A stretch of 64,000 nt of DNA from Evansella sp041820985 (GTDB lineage: Bacteria; Bacillota; Bacilli; Bacillales; Salisediminibacteriaceae). Position numbers and translations under genes: made by a program. This document shows positions 31,388 through 40,258 of the stretch, one piece after another. The stretch is from assembly GCF_041820985.1 (NCBI RefSeq), contig NZ_JBGUAU010000006.1, positions 124,001-188,000 on the forward strand, read 5' to 3'. Below the pieces are notes generated by a model. That model was not told where the DNA came from and searched no databases. It saw only the letters and a program-made list of their open reading frames with translations. How positions within the stretch are numbered: the first letter of the stretch is position 1; every line of letters starts with the position of its first letter.

Positions 31388-32074
31388 CTACTTAATACAT
31401 AATTTTGTTTGATATTTCCTAATTAAGTGATCCATTGTTATTTCTTCCGTATTGATTACATGCCAATCCGCTTGTTTTACTCCTTGATGGTTTCCAACCC
31501 CTACTGAAAACATAGATGCTCTTTTTATCGCTTTTATACCAGCTTCACTATCTTCTATTACAATACATTTATGGTGTGAAATCCCAAGATAATCAGCAGC
31601 TTTCATAAAAATTTCAGGATTAGGTTTCAATTCTTTTATTTTTCTAATATCAACAATATGATCAAATAAGTGGATGATCTCTAAGTTCTCAAGCGTAGTG
31701 CGTGCGTTCGAACTCGAAGAAGCAACTGCTATCTTTATGTTCTCTTTTTTTAAGGACATCAAAAAAGAATACATCCCAGGTAAAATATCTTCTTTTGTTA
31801 ATGTAGAGATCAATTGTTGAAAATACAGATTTTTACGTATTCCTAATTGCTCTTTCTCCAACGATGAGTAATGTTTATTAGTTTGATTTACAAGTGCTTC
31901 TATTAAAACAGCTCTATTTTGTCCTTGATATTTTTGATTCATCTCTTCAGTAAAAGGAAGGCCTTCTTCATCAGCAACTTGTTTCGTAGCGTGAAAATGA
32001 AATTTTACTGTGTCTGCTAAAACTCCGTCTAAATCAAAAATAACCGCATGAAATGGTTGCTTCATATTTATCAT
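31388..32074 (-). CDS. pgmB: beta-phosphoglucomutase
   Basis: This 228-residue HAD-superfamily enzyme shows the nucleophile motif FDLDGVLADT, where the two Asp and following Gly-Val-Leu are diagnostic. The cap-domain ASSSSNA and C-terminal IEDSEAGIKAI complete the HAD motifs. It interconverts beta-glucose-1- and 6-phosphate. It is usually encoded with maltose or trehalose phosphorylase, but neither is adjacent here, so its sugar source is not evident. The start is ATG 32074 behind AAAGGGG; an ATG three codons later is possible. Single gene with its own terminator. Confidence 0.9.
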   Translation of the reverse strand: MINMKQPFHAVIFDLDGVLADTVKFHFHATKQVADEEGLPFTEEMNQKYQGQNRAVLIEALVNQTNKHYSSLEKEQLGIRKNLYFQQLISTLTKEDILPGMYSFLMSLKKENIKIAVASSSSNARTTLENLEIIHLFDHIVDIRKIKELKPNPEIFMKAADYLGISHHKCIVIEDSEAGIKAIKRASMFSVGVGNHQGVKQADWHVINTEEITMDHLIRKYQTKLCIK

Positions 32075-32129
32075 TTATCCCCTTTCACGGTACTTCCACT
32101 TTTGCAGGGATAGTCACTCTTACCTTCAC

Positions 32130-32984
32130 TTAATTATTTAAGTAAGTTTTTCCATCTTTCTGTTTAATTTTATCCTCTTTCATGAGTTTTCCTAACGCGC
32201 GCTTGAAAGCTGCTTTGCTTATTTTAAATATATCCCGAATTTCATCTGGATCACTTTTATCATGAAACGGCATAACACCGTTATTTCCCTCTAAATATGT
32301 GAGAATCAACGTTGCGTCATCATCTATTCCTTCTTGTTTTAATGGGCGTAAAGAAATATTGATTGTACCATCATCCTTCACCTCGATTATTCGCCCTTTT
32401 ATCCATTGACCTAAACGAGGTTCTTCCTTTCTTTCTGAATGATGAATAAAACCTCGAAAACCTTCTTCCGTAATAACGAAAGAACCTACTTTTGTAGATC
32501 TATAAACACGACCACTTGTCTCATGATGTACAATTGATTTTTGGGCAATGTCTCTCTCTTGTTCAATTATTTCTTCTGTAACAGGCTTAGCTAGTAGGCG
32601 GCCTTTTTTATCCACTTCTAATGTTACAAACAATTCATCACCCTTTTGTGGCCAAACTCCTTCTAAAAGAGGAAGATCATCTTTTGAGACTAAAATCTCT
32701 TTTTGTATACCAATATCTACAAAGACTCCTAAGTGTTTTACGGACTCCACTACCTCTGCCCAATCGTAGGTATTGATTTGGATATCTGGTATGCTCATGG
32801 TAGCAATAAGTTGCCCTTTTTTATCTTGGTATAAGAATACTTCGAGCTCTTGATCTACATCTAAATCCCCGTCTGCTTCGTTATTGTGGAGTAATATCTC
32901 TTTGCTTTCCTTAAACAATACATAGCCTGACTCAATTTTTCTCAAAACTTTCATTGTATGTACTGTTCCTGCGTGTAAAGTCAT
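32130..32984 (-). CDS. cvfB: S1-like RNA-binding protein CvfB/YitL
   Basis: This 284-residue protein has three successive S1-like OB folds (the second around VVESVKHLGVFVDIGIQKEI, the third around GRVYRSTKVGSFVITEEGF). A C-terminal winged helix follows (DPDEIRDIFKISKAAFKRAL onward), the exact CvfB order. CvfB was named for a role in virulence in Staphylococcus aureus and binds RNA. The start ATG 32984 has no strong SD in the short upstream stretch. The neighbouring pgmB is separated by 55 bp without a terminator, so readthrough is possible. Confidence 0.92.
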   Translation of the reverse strand: MTLHAGTVHTMKVLRKIESGYVLFKESKEILLHNNEADGDLDVDQELEVFLYQDKKGQLIATMSIPDIQINTYDWAEVVESVKHLGVFVDIGIQKEILVSKDDLPLLEGVWPQKGDELFVTLEVDKKGRLLAKPVTEEIIEQERDIAQKSIVHHETSGRVYRSTKVGSFVITEEGFRGFIHHSERKEEPRLGQWIKGRIIEVKDDGTINISLRPLKQEGIDDDATLILTYLEGNNGVMPFHDKSDPDEIRDIFKISKAAFKRALGKLMKEDKIKQKDGKTYLNN

Positions 32985-33280
32985 AATTAGCCTACTTTCA
33001 ATATCATAATTTATTATATAAGGTTTTCCTTATTATACCTTAACCAAACACAATATTAAACTTTTCAACAGCAATACAATGGTTCTAACTAAAATATCTC
33101 CATTAGTCTTCTATGGAGCAAGTGTTCTCTTACTTAACTGTCTACCCTAAAACCACATAATCTCATTTTATTTGATATGAAGTGATTCATATCACCTCAT
33201 TTCCCCCTAACAATCATTACAATTAGGTTATGTTCATGAAACATATCTGAGTTACATTTAACCATTAGGGAGGAATAAGT
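32985..33280 (+). promoter_or_regulatory. upstream region of the cupredoxin gene with Fnr-like box
   Basis: A perfect inverted repeat, TGATATGAA (33173-33181) and TTCATATCA (33186-33194), lies 87 bp before the cupredoxin start. Overlapping it is GTGA-N6-TCAC (33182-33195), close to the Fnr/Crp consensus TGTGA-N6-TCACA. Either could be an operator. GGGAGG precedes the ATG. The left half holds the cvfB promoter region; no small gene is seen. Confidence 0.5.
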
Positions 33281-33634
33281 ATGAGGATAAGAATGATATT
33301 TATTTTGTTATCTACGATTTTGTTTTTAACAGGATGTGGAGGTGGGAATGAAGGTAGTACAAATAGTGATAGTACTGATACTAACACTGTAACAATCGTA
33401 GCTTCCGATTGGAAATTTGATAAGGACGAATATAAAGTTCCTGCAGGGAAAGTTACGATAAAATTAAGCAATGAACAAGGTTACCACGGAATAAAGATAG
33501 ATGGAACAGATGTAGATATTAGTGGTGATGGTTCCTTTACTACTACACTCGAACCAGGAGAATATAGAATATGGTGTAGTATTATGTGCGGTACAGGTCA
33601 TGACGATATGATCTCGTATCTTATCGTAGAGTAA
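33281..33634 (+). CDS. cupredoxin lipoprotein with CuA-type copper ligands
   Basis: This 117-residue lipoprotein has a signal and lipobox (FLTGC, Cys19), then a short Ser/Asp/Thr linker and one cupredoxin domain. Copper ligands match the CuA site of cytochrome oxidase subunit II: His69 in GYHGI, then C-x3-C-x3-H-x2-M (Cys99, Cys103, His107, Met110). There is no transmembrane hairpin or oxidase gene beside it, so it is not a subunit II. Possible roles are electron transfer, or copper delivery on the outer membrane face. A possible Fnr-type site lies upstream (33182-33195). Confidence 0.88.
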   Translation: MRIRMIFILLSTILFLTGCGGGNEGSTNSDSTDTNTVTIVASDWKFDKDEYKVPAGKVTIKLSNEQGYHGIKIDGTDVDISGDGSFTTTLEPGEYRIWCSIMCGTGHDDMISYLIVE

Positions 33635-33636
33635 AA

Positions 33637-33752
33637 ATGTGAGGCTGGAACACTACTAACATGTTAAGATGAGAATCCAAACGTCTTTCTACTTTACATT
33701 GTTCGGATTTTCCAGAAAAAAGAACAATTTTGTTCCAGCCCCATTTTTGTTA
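33637..33752. repeat. intergenic repeat family C, copy 2
   Basis: The ends GAGGCTGGAACA (left) and TGTTCCAGCCCC (right) are complementary, as in copy 1 at 24807-24955. It fills the space between the convergent cupredoxin and MOSC genes. The whole element could fold and act as a bidirectional terminator. Confidence 0.65.
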
Positions 33753-33760
33753 TATAAAAG

Positions 33761-34195
33761 TTATTTAAATTTTACAGAGTCACCAGTATGTATTTCTCCA
33801 TTTGTTAGTACTTTTCCAAACGCTCCACCACGCCAATCAGAAAACATGGCGTCTTTCAAGCCTGGTAATGCTTCATCCATTCTTTCGCAAGGTTTTGTTT
33901 CACCACAAATTTCAATTTCGCAGTCACCAATTTGCAGAATTTTCCCGCGACTATTTTTAAGATCTATCCCTTTAATCATTAAATTTGCCCTTCTTGTAGC
34001 AGGATCAAGGTCTGCATCAAGTGATCTCATTAACTCTGTCCATATTTCTTCCTGGATAATTGTTACTTGTCTTTTTCCACCTTGGTCCGCATTTGTAGCT
34101 ATTCCTTTGTTTTCAACTAACGTAACTTTATTAGTTGCATCCATCGGCCCACGTTTCATACGTTTTATCCAAATTGATTTAACTTGTCCATCCAT
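33761..34195 (-). CDS. MOSC domain protein
   Basis: This 144-residue protein corresponds to one MOSC domain, with the conserved GKRQVTIIQEEIW, the DPATRRANLMIKGIDL block and the cysteine in GETKPCERMDE, the likely sulfur- or cofactor-binding residue. MOSC domains occur in molybdenum cofactor sulfurases and in YuaD/YiiM-type enzymes. The FeS cluster domain of YiiM is absent. No molybdenum genes are adjacent, so the substrate is unclear. Single gene; AAGAAGGAAT precedes the ATG. Confidence 0.88.
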   Translation of the reverse strand: MDGQVKSIWIKRMKRGPMDATNKVTLVENKGIATNADQGGKRQVTIIQEEIWTELMRSLDADLDPATRRANLMIKGIDLKNSRGKILQIGDCEIEICGETKPCERMDEALPGLKDAMFSDWRGGAFGKVLTNGEIHTGDSVKFK

Positions 34196-34369
34196 GAATA
34201 ATTCCTTCTTTCAATTTTTACTCCTATTAAAAGACAAATGGAAAATCATCTTTATTATCAAATAGGATTCTTATTAATATATCCTCTATTTCTTCTGTTA
34301 TCTATACTATATTAGCATGGGGAATACATGAAAATAAAGCACATAACTATAAAAGAAAATCACTGAATA

Positions 34370-34403
34370 AAAAAACATGTACCAAAACTAGTACATGTTT
34401 TCA
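34370..34403 (-). terminator. terminator of the DUF2187 gene
   Basis: The perfect 11-bp stem AAAACATGTAC/GTACATGTTTT (34373-34383 with 34391-34401) has a seven-base loop and T-rich sequence on the minus strand. Confidence 0.9.
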
Positions 34404-34411
34404 TATAATAA

Positions 34412-34609
34412 TTATTTGTTCACAACCTTGTATTCCTTATGATTTAAAACTGTTCTTGCAAGGGTTCCATCCTTTTGCTGCATATTTAATTCTACTGCAA
34501 CAGAATTATTATATACAGCAATTACTTTTGCTTGCTCTCCTTTTAAATCCCCTTTTGTTACTTGAATAACATCATCTACATTTACTACAACTGCTTCATT
34601 TTCTGACAT
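34412..34609 (-). CDS. DUF2187 (YkvS-like) KOW-fold protein, 65 aa
   Basis: This small protein has a KOW/SH3-like pattern: VIQVTKGDLKGEQAKVIAVY, then SVAVEL and a C-terminal LNHKEYKVV. It matches the Bacillus YkvS/DUF2187 proteins in size and motif. ATG 34609 is used, with GGAG nine bases upstream; the GTG three codons earlier overlaps that site. It stands alone. KOW folds often bind nucleic acid, but the role here is unknown. Confidence 0.8.
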   Translation of the reverse strand: MSENEAVVVNVDDVIQVTKGDLKGEQAKVIAVYNNSVAVELNMQQKDGTLARTVLNHKEYKVVNK

Positions 34610-34752
34610 TCTCTTCACTCCTCTTAATTAATATTTACTTATGTAAAAAAATCATTCACCTAAATAGGATTGATAAATTTTTGCATAAAAACATTCAAGT
34701 TTCTATCTTGGTACATACAATAATAGTGGTTAATGGAAGGGAGTGATTTCTA

Positions 34753-34881
34753 GTGAATAATTACGACTCCTTTGGGTTGCTACATTCACAACATTCCACC
34801 ATCCTTGGTTTTTTATTTCGACCAATACAACCTTCAACAAATGTAAGTAATAAAGTTGGATTGTGGGGTCAATTAAGTTAA
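34753..34881 (+). CDS. possible small ORF, 42 codons, with own terminator
   Basis: The frame starts at GTG 34753 behind GGGAG and runs MNNYDSFGLLHSQHSTILGF to WGQLS. The stop at 34879-34881 lies inside a hairpin (GGGGTCA/TGACCCC, 34865-34899) followed by T-rich sequence. This pairing of ribosome site, frame and terminator suggests a small expressed gene, but there is no family match. Confidence 0.4.
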   Translation: MNNYDSFGLLHSQHSTILGFLFRPIQPSTNVSNKVGLWGQLS

Positions 34882-34912
34882 AATGACCCCTATTTCTTTT
34901 TGTACTTTTTAG
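34865..34912 (+). terminator. terminator after the 42-codon ORF
   Basis: The stem GGGGTCA/TGACCCC is followed by TATTTCTTTTTGTACTTTTT on the plus strand. Confidence 0.65.
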
Positions 34913-35030
34913 AATTAATACGGGATTAAATACTGCCGAATAGCTACTTAGAAATACTCTAATAATTAAAATAACATACTTGCTGATCATTTTGGTTAGA
35001 TTATTGAAACTTATTTTTTCTACTTTCAAT

Positions 35031-37586
35031 TTATTGATACATATCCCTAGATCGCCTATTTTTGGCAATATGACATCGGTCACAAATAGCAAACGCGAAG
35101 TGTATAGCCAATTTTTTCCCGCAGTGTCTGCATTTCTTTGTCATTTTCTTTACTTCTGTTTGTAAAAACTCGTGCACTCCATCACTGATCTCTTCTCTTA
35201 TTCGTTCCCAATATATTGCCTCTGTTCTTCTATCTAACCTGTATAGAAACAATAGATGAAGTCCAATGGATCGATATGACAGCTCAAGATCTTCTAAGTT
35301 CTTCGACTGAATAAAAGGTTCAGGAAATTCCACTCTTCGAACAATTGCATACATCGTCGACTCCCATTGTTCAATAAGTTTTGGCTCTTTTTTTGAAAAA
35401 GGTAAATGTAGAAATCCATATAAGTCCATCATAGAAAATCGAACTTCTATTTCTGTGCCTTTAATTACATCATATAATTCTCGTTCTTCAGCAAGGGAAG
35501 CTTTTTTCGTGCCTTTTGGACTTTCAAATTTATCCCACAACTCAAAGAACGTTCCTAAATCGCGATAATATTTCTGAAATCGTTCAAATATGGCATTTGT
35601 AGGAGCAATAGCAAAAATATAAATCTGTCGGTCTTCTTGTTGAAGTAGATCTCTCATTAATTTAATATCGGACGTAAAAGCAACTTTACCTATATTATAT
35701 ATTCCTTGTCTACCTGCTCTTCCAGCAATTTGTTTCACTTCTTGCGATGTTAACCTTCTTCTTCTATTACCATCAAATTTTTGATTTTCTAGAAATACGA
35801 TCCTTTGTATTGGTAAATTTAGCCCCATTCCAATTGCATCAGTTGATACAATAACATTCGTTTCCCCTGAAGTAAAGCGCTGAATTTGTTTTTTTCTTGT
35901 CTCAGGTGGCATACTTCCATAAATCATACTAACACGGTGACCATTATTTTCTAAAGAAGATGCAGTTTCCAATACCTTTTTTCTCGAAAAGCAGACAAGG
36001 GCATCCCCTTTTTTCGTTTGCTTTATATTAAATTCTTTTCTTTCCACTTTTAACGGTATATCTCTGGAGTATTCATGAATAATTACTTCTGAATCACCTA
36101 GAAGTTGAAGAATCATTTCCTTGACGTTCTTACTACCAATGATATGAACCTCATTTGCTTTTGCTTTTGTAATTGCTTTATACCATGAGTATCCTCTATC
36201 TTTATCAGAAATCATTTGCGCTTCATCAATAACAATAACATCATAGAATTCTTTTTCATAAAACATTTCAACAGTACACGAAATATGATGGGCACCTTCC
36301 GCTTCTTTTTCTTCTTCACCTGTTTTTAAAGAACATGGTATGTTTTCTTCATTTAGTTTATCATAAACCTCTAATGCTAGAAGCCGAAGAGGTGCTAAAT
36401 ACATGCCACTTTTGGCATTCATCATCGATTGAAGTGCATTATGGGTTTTTCCTGTATTTGTTTCTCCAATATGTAAAACATATTTAATATTTCTACCTAA
36501 CGGCAAGCTATATTCCCGTCCAAAAATATCCTCTAGCATCCTTATTTCCGCTTCTTTCTTACGGATTACCTGTAATTCATGTTCTACCTCGATCTTTTGT
36601 CTATCGTTGATGTCTTCATTATACTGTTGTTTATGGACAATTGTATCAAATCGTAATTCAGAAAGTTTAAGTAAATGAACGATATACTCATCAAATAAAT
36701 TACTCTTTAAATTCCTTTCAGTTTCATATAACAGCTCTTGAGCATACTCATGAAACAGTGGAAAAGTAATAGCTTCTTGAAAGACAGACATATATTCTTT
36801 TATTATATTATCTGGTAGTTGTTGAAATAATATTTCACTAATCTCTTCTTCTAGATACGATATCAATATCTGATTATATACATCTTCATATGTTTCATAT
36901 TCCCAATACATTGTTTTATAAACGTTCCCTGTTAGTTCATATGAGAAATCAGAAAATAGTTTATAATCATCACTATGAAAACGTCCAATTTGCTTTAATT
37001 TATCTCCGTACTTTTCCGAGTACTCTATGTCATACTTTTCATTTTGAATATCTCTTGATAACTGATCTGCTATTCTTTTTCTCACATTTACATAGTAGTC
37101 TAAATAGTTGTTATCTAGTTGTTGTTCTACAAATTGAAATATTTTTTCATACACTATCCGTTTCTCGTTTTCTCTTTTTTCTTCCCCTTCCTTTTTCAAA
37201 TAACTGACTCTAGCTTTCTCATATAGTTCCTGCCACTTTTTCTCATCCTGTAAAAATCTCTCGTCGAGCCAATCCTTTACAGAAAACGGGTTATAAAATC
37301 TCATTTCATTTCTAAATAACGTATTTAATTCTTTTCTTGATATATGTTCGATGTCTAAACCAAGATCCGTTAAATAAACTTTCTTTTCTTTTTTGGAAAT
37401 ATCATTTGTCGCTTTATTGATCCAAATATTAGTCCAAATTTGATCTATATATTCTTTTCTGTCCATAAGATAATTTGAATAAGAAGGCAATGTTTCTTTA
37501 TTACCTAAATAATTTACTACATCATCCATTACCTTTTGCTTTGTTTGCTCTAATGCTTTTGGGTATATTTCAGCTAGCTTACTCAT
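35031..37586 (-). CDS. Suv3-like DExH RNA helicase with C-terminal zinc ribbon
   Basis: This 851-residue protein has a helical N-terminal half of about 350 residues without recognised motifs. A superfamily 2 helicase core follows: Walker A GETNTGKTH (about 372-380), APLRLLA, DEAQM (about 453), and the C-terminal half with AGRAGRQG. These match Suv3, the helicase of mitochondrial RNA degradosomes. The last 40 residues add a zinc ribbon (CRHCGKKLAIHFAFAICDRC). The enzyme probably unwinds RNA or RNA-DNA. The start is ATG 37586 behind AAAGGAG. It lies 23 bp downstream of the germinant receptor B gene on the same strand, but an operon link is doubtful. Confidence 0.85.
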   Translation of the reverse strand: MSKLAEIYPKALEQTKQKVMDDVVNYLGNKETLPSYSNYLMDRKEYIDQIWTNIWINKATNDISKKEKKVYLTDLGLDIEHISRKELNTLFRNEMRFYNPFSVKDWLDERFLQDEKKWQELYEKARVSYLKKEGEEKRENEKRIVYEKIFQFVEQQLDNNYLDYYVNVRKRIADQLSRDIQNEKYDIEYSEKYGDKLKQIGRFHSDDYKLFSDFSYELTGNVYKTMYWEYETYEDVYNQILISYLEEEISEILFQQLPDNIIKEYMSVFQEAITFPLFHEYAQELLYETERNLKSNLFDEYIVHLLKLSELRFDTIVHKQQYNEDINDRQKIEVEHELQVIRKKEAEIRMLEDIFGREYSLPLGRNIKYVLHIGETNTGKTHNALQSMMNAKSGMYLAPLRLLALEVYDKLNEENIPCSLKTGEEEKEAEGAHHISCTVEMFYEKEFYDVIVIDEAQMISDKDRGYSWYKAITKAKANEVHIIGSKNVKEMILQLLGDSEVIIHEYSRDIPLKVERKEFNIKQTKKGDALVCFSRKKVLETASSLENNGHRVSMIYGSMPPETRKKQIQRFTSGETNVIVSTDAIGMGLNLPIQRIVFLENQKFDGNRRRRLTSQEVKQIAGRAGRQGIYNIGKVAFTSDIKLMRDLLQQEDRQIYIFAIAPTNAIFERFQKYYRDLGTFFELWDKFESPKGTKKASLAEERELYDVIKGTEIEVRFSMMDLYGFLHLPFSKKEPKLIEQWESTMYAIVRRVEFPEPFIQSKNLEDLELSYRSIGLHLLFLYRLDRRTEAIYWERIREEISDGVHEFLQTEVKKMTKKCRHCGKKLAIHFAFAICDRCHIAKNRRSRDMYQ

Positions 37587-37609
37587 ATATACTCCTTTCA
37601 AAGAATCAA

Positions 37610-38848
37610 CTATGATTTTGATGAATCACTCTGACTCTCACCATCTCGATTACCTTGTTTTTCCTCCGTTTTAGTTTGTTCTTTGTCATACTGTTCGTCT
37701 TTTGGATTTTGCTGTCCGCTATCCTCTGTCTCATCCTTACACTGGTTGTTTTTCTCCATGTTATTAATTGTATCATTCTTCATTGTTTTGCTCTTTACAA
37801 TAATAAACATAAACAACAAAATCATCAATTGAAACAATAAGCCTAAAGTACTCCAAGTGTATATATTAAACTCAAAGTGGTCTGCTTTATCTGTAAATAA
37901 AGTAATGGATAGTATTCCCGCTATAATACTTAGAGGTATCTTTGTGAATTTTGTTTTTACGCCTGAAATCAAGGAGAGACTTCTGTTTAACCCATAGATA
38001 AGTAACGAAAATTTTGCAAATAACGTTGGGAAATACAATGCAACTAGAATAAAATCCAGTCGATCCAAAAAGTCTGTTAAACGAATTTGCTGAACCAATG
38101 TATAAGATGGGTATGCTGAATAACGAACAATTTCTGGTCCTAATACAGCTATTTGTGAAAATATTATTACGAAAAGAAGAAAAACTCCTGATAAACTTCC
38201 ATATAAAATAGAACTTTTCATTTTATTTATAGGTTCAATAAATCCAATAATTAAAAATAGAACGACGATTTCACCAACCCAGTTTAAGCCAATAAAAGTA
38301 GATTGTAAAATAGAAGGTATCATCTCTAACCCAATAATAGGTTCAAAGTTTTCGACTTCAAACTGTGAAATTAAGGAGATAGGAACAAATAATATGACAC
38401 CAATAAAAAGAAAATAGTATAGCTCTGTAAAACGAGCAATTACTTCTACGCCCCCCCATGTTATATAAAGACTTGTTAATATAATTAACATGGTAATAAT
38501 ATAAAGAGGGGTCAGAGGGAGCAAGGTAACTTCAATAAATCCAGAGACAAACCTTAAATCCCGTAACAATAGATGAAAAATATAAATAAACAGTAATAAA
38601 GCTAATATCTTTACCTTCCAATTAGTTTGTTCTGTTGTTAATTTTTCTTTAATAGAGTCCGTGCTTTTTGCTAAAAAAAAGCTAAAGTATATGATGACGA
38701 ACACATACAATGATAATAGAATAGGAACCAGCCAGGTATTTTGTAATGCTAAATCAATAAGAGATTGAGGAAGAGCAACTATACTACTTGTGACAATGAT
38801 ATTTCCAGCTAGGAATGCTCCTTGTCTAGGAGAGATTGTCATTTTCAT
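37610..38848 (-). CDS. germinant receptor B subunit (GerAB family)
   Basis: This 412-residue protein has about ten membrane helices and belongs to the spore germination APC-type transporters (start MKMTISPRQGAFLAGNIIV, then SLIDLALQNTWLVPI). The B subunit is thought to bind the germinant in the spore inner membrane. The last 60 residues are an unusually long hydrophilic tail (Lys/Glu/Gln/Asp-rich, ending QSDSSKS). The start codon overlaps the stop of the small D-type gene by four bases. It is the last gene of the A-C-D-B operon. Confidence 0.92.
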   Translation of the reverse strand: MKMTISPRQGAFLAGNIIVTSSIVALPQSLIDLALQNTWLVPILLSLYVFVIIYFSFFLAKSTDSIKEKLTTEQTNWKVKILALLLFIYIFHLLLRDLRFVSGFIEVTLLPLTPLYIITMLIILTSLYITWGGVEVIARFTELYYFLFIGVILFVPISLISQFEVENFEPIIGLEMIPSILQSTFIGLNWVGEIVVLFLIIGFIEPINKMKSSILYGSLSGVFLLFVIIFSQIAVLGPEIVRYSAYPSYTLVQQIRLTDFLDRLDFILVALYFPTLFAKFSLLIYGLNRSLSLISGVKTKFTKIPLSIIAGILSITLFTDKADHFEFNIYTWSTLGLLFQLMILLFMFIIVKSKTMKNDTINNMEKNNQCKDETEDSGQQNPKDEQYDKEQTKTEEKQGNRDGESQSDSSKS

Positions 38849-39066
38849 TGACTTATTATCCTTTTCGTAAACCTTCCAAAGAAGTAATACAGGAAGGTTG
38901 TATAACCTGAGATTACATGATCAAACAATAGTGAAAAGGAGCAAATTAAGGCTATCATCGATGTAGTCACGTACAACATTTTCACTTTTTTATCTTGATT
39001 CATCTCCTTGTGACCTAAATAATAGCCGCCTATAAGAAGTAACATAATAAATAAAATTTTTAGCAT
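38845..39066 (-). CDS. small two-helix membrane protein of the germinant receptor operon (D-type subunit)
   Basis: This 73-residue protein has two hydrophobic helices (ILFIMLLLIGGYYLG and MLYVTTSMIALICSFSLLF) joined by a polar loop. It lies between the C and B genes: seven bases after the former's stop, and overlapping the start of B by four bases. Small two-helix D proteins are known in or next to some Bacillus gerA operons, where they modulate germination. Sequence similarity among them is low, so the call rests on size, topology and position. Confidence 0.78.
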   Translation of the reverse strand: MLKILFIMLLLIGGYYLGHKEMNQDKKVKMLYVTTSMIALICSFSLLFDHVISGYTTFLYYFFGRFTKRIISQ

Positions 39067-39073
39067 ACATACA

Positions 39074-40237
39074 TCACTCCCTTATTCCAATCCCCTCGGT
39101 TACTAAACCAGGTAGTTCCACAGAACTAGATACGTCAACTTCATAGGTTAAAGTTGGTAATAATTCTCTCCAATTACTTTTCCATATATTCCATTTTTTT
39201 CTTTCCTTTCTATGCATGAACCGACCTAATCCAAACGAATCTATTCCCTCTGATAATGTTGTATCTAAAATATCTTCTACTTCTTGTTTTACAGTCTCGG
39301 CTACCTTTTCATTTATTTCCTGAAACACAGATTGTTCTTTCAGATTTAAATCTGTTTCATTTTCTAAAATAACACCACCTATATTCACCTTAAAGTAGAA
39401 AACAGGTAGATCATTTTTCAAAGTATATGAAATATCACATACATCTTTGATGATTTGAATGGATATGTGTTCTCCCTCCTTCATTTCAAACGTAAACGTT
39501 TTTCCGTTCTTCTTTTCGAATATCCAATCCACACCAGATGTTTGTTTTTCATTCGTTTTGATGATCATTTTATCATCTTTAAAAATAGCAAGTTTGCTCA
39601 TCTCAATTTGCTTTGAAACAAGTTCTGAGTCTGGGCTTTCGTTTTCTATAAGTGTTATAACAGGAAGGATAGGGTCATTTCCATCTTGTTGATAATCAGT
39701 TAAAAACTCTCGAAGCATTGTATCAAAAGCATTTTTACCAATTTCCCTGATCGATTCTGCTGATATACTTTCTAATTGAGGATTGGTGGCAATCACATTT
39801 AACGCATCGCCTTCTGACACAAAAACTTGTGTTGTTAATCTAGATTCTCTCGTACGAGTAAGTACATCTAATGTCTCTCCTAAACCACTTCGTGCTAGAT
39901 CTTCACTAAACACCGCAACCCGTCGATGTCCAACAGCAATTCTTCTTGACATATGCTTTTGAATATTCTCTATAGCTTCCCGAATATTTCTTCCTTTTGC
40001 AGCATCTACATAATAGGATGCTCCACCTGATGTACCTCCTCCACCACCTGAACTACCTGCTCCGCCCATTTCTCCAGGTAACGGGAGTACTATCCCAGCT
40101 TTATATGTTTTATCATCTACTTTGTCATAACTTGTTCCCATAACAATGGCAACGTCGTTTATTTCTAATCGATCCCAACATCCTATGAGTGGTATTATTA
40201 GTAAGATTGTAAGACATATTATTAGCAGTTTCTTCAT
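39074..40237 (-). CDS. germinant receptor C subunit (GerAC lipoprotein)
   Basis: This 387-residue lipoprotein has a signal with lipobox (IPLIGC, Cys20) and then the GerAC fold starting WDRLEINDVAIVMGTSYDK. Conserved GRNIREAIENIQKHMSRRI and the C-terminal region with EKVAETVKQEVEDIL follow. A Gly/Ser-rich insertion (GGAGSSGGGGGTSGGAS, about residues 57-73) interrupts the first strand region. It sits on the outside of the spore inner membrane next to the A and B subunits. Its start is 21 bp after the A gene stop. Confidence 0.93.
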   Translation of the reverse strand: MKKLLIICLTILLIIPLIGCWDRLEINDVAIVMGTSYDKVDDKTYKAGIVLPLPGEMGGAGSSGGGGGTSGGASYYVDAAKGRNIREAIENIQKHMSRRIAVGHRRVAVFSEDLARSGLGETLDVLTRTRESRLTTQVFVSEGDALNVIATNPQLESISAESIREIGKNAFDTMLREFLTDYQQDGNDPILPVITLIENESPDSELVSKQIEMSKLAIFKDDKMIIKTNEKQTSGVDWIFEKKNGKTFTFEMKEGEHISIQIIKDVCDISYTLKNDLPVFYFKVNIGGVILENETDLNLKEQSVFQEINEKVAETVKQEVEDILDTTLSEGIDSFGLGRFMHRKERKKWNIWKSNWRELLPTLTYEVDVSSSVELPGLVTEGIGIRE

Positions 40238-40258
40238 GGAATCACACCTGAGTAGTTG

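Noticed and set aside
33669..34265. 198-codon open frame on the plus strand
   Set aside because: Antisense to the MOSC gene and part of repeat C.
34730..35092. 120-codon open frame on the minus strand
   Set aside because: Overlaps the end of the Suv3-like gene and a plus-strand ORF with its own terminator; text is low quality and lacks a ribosome site.
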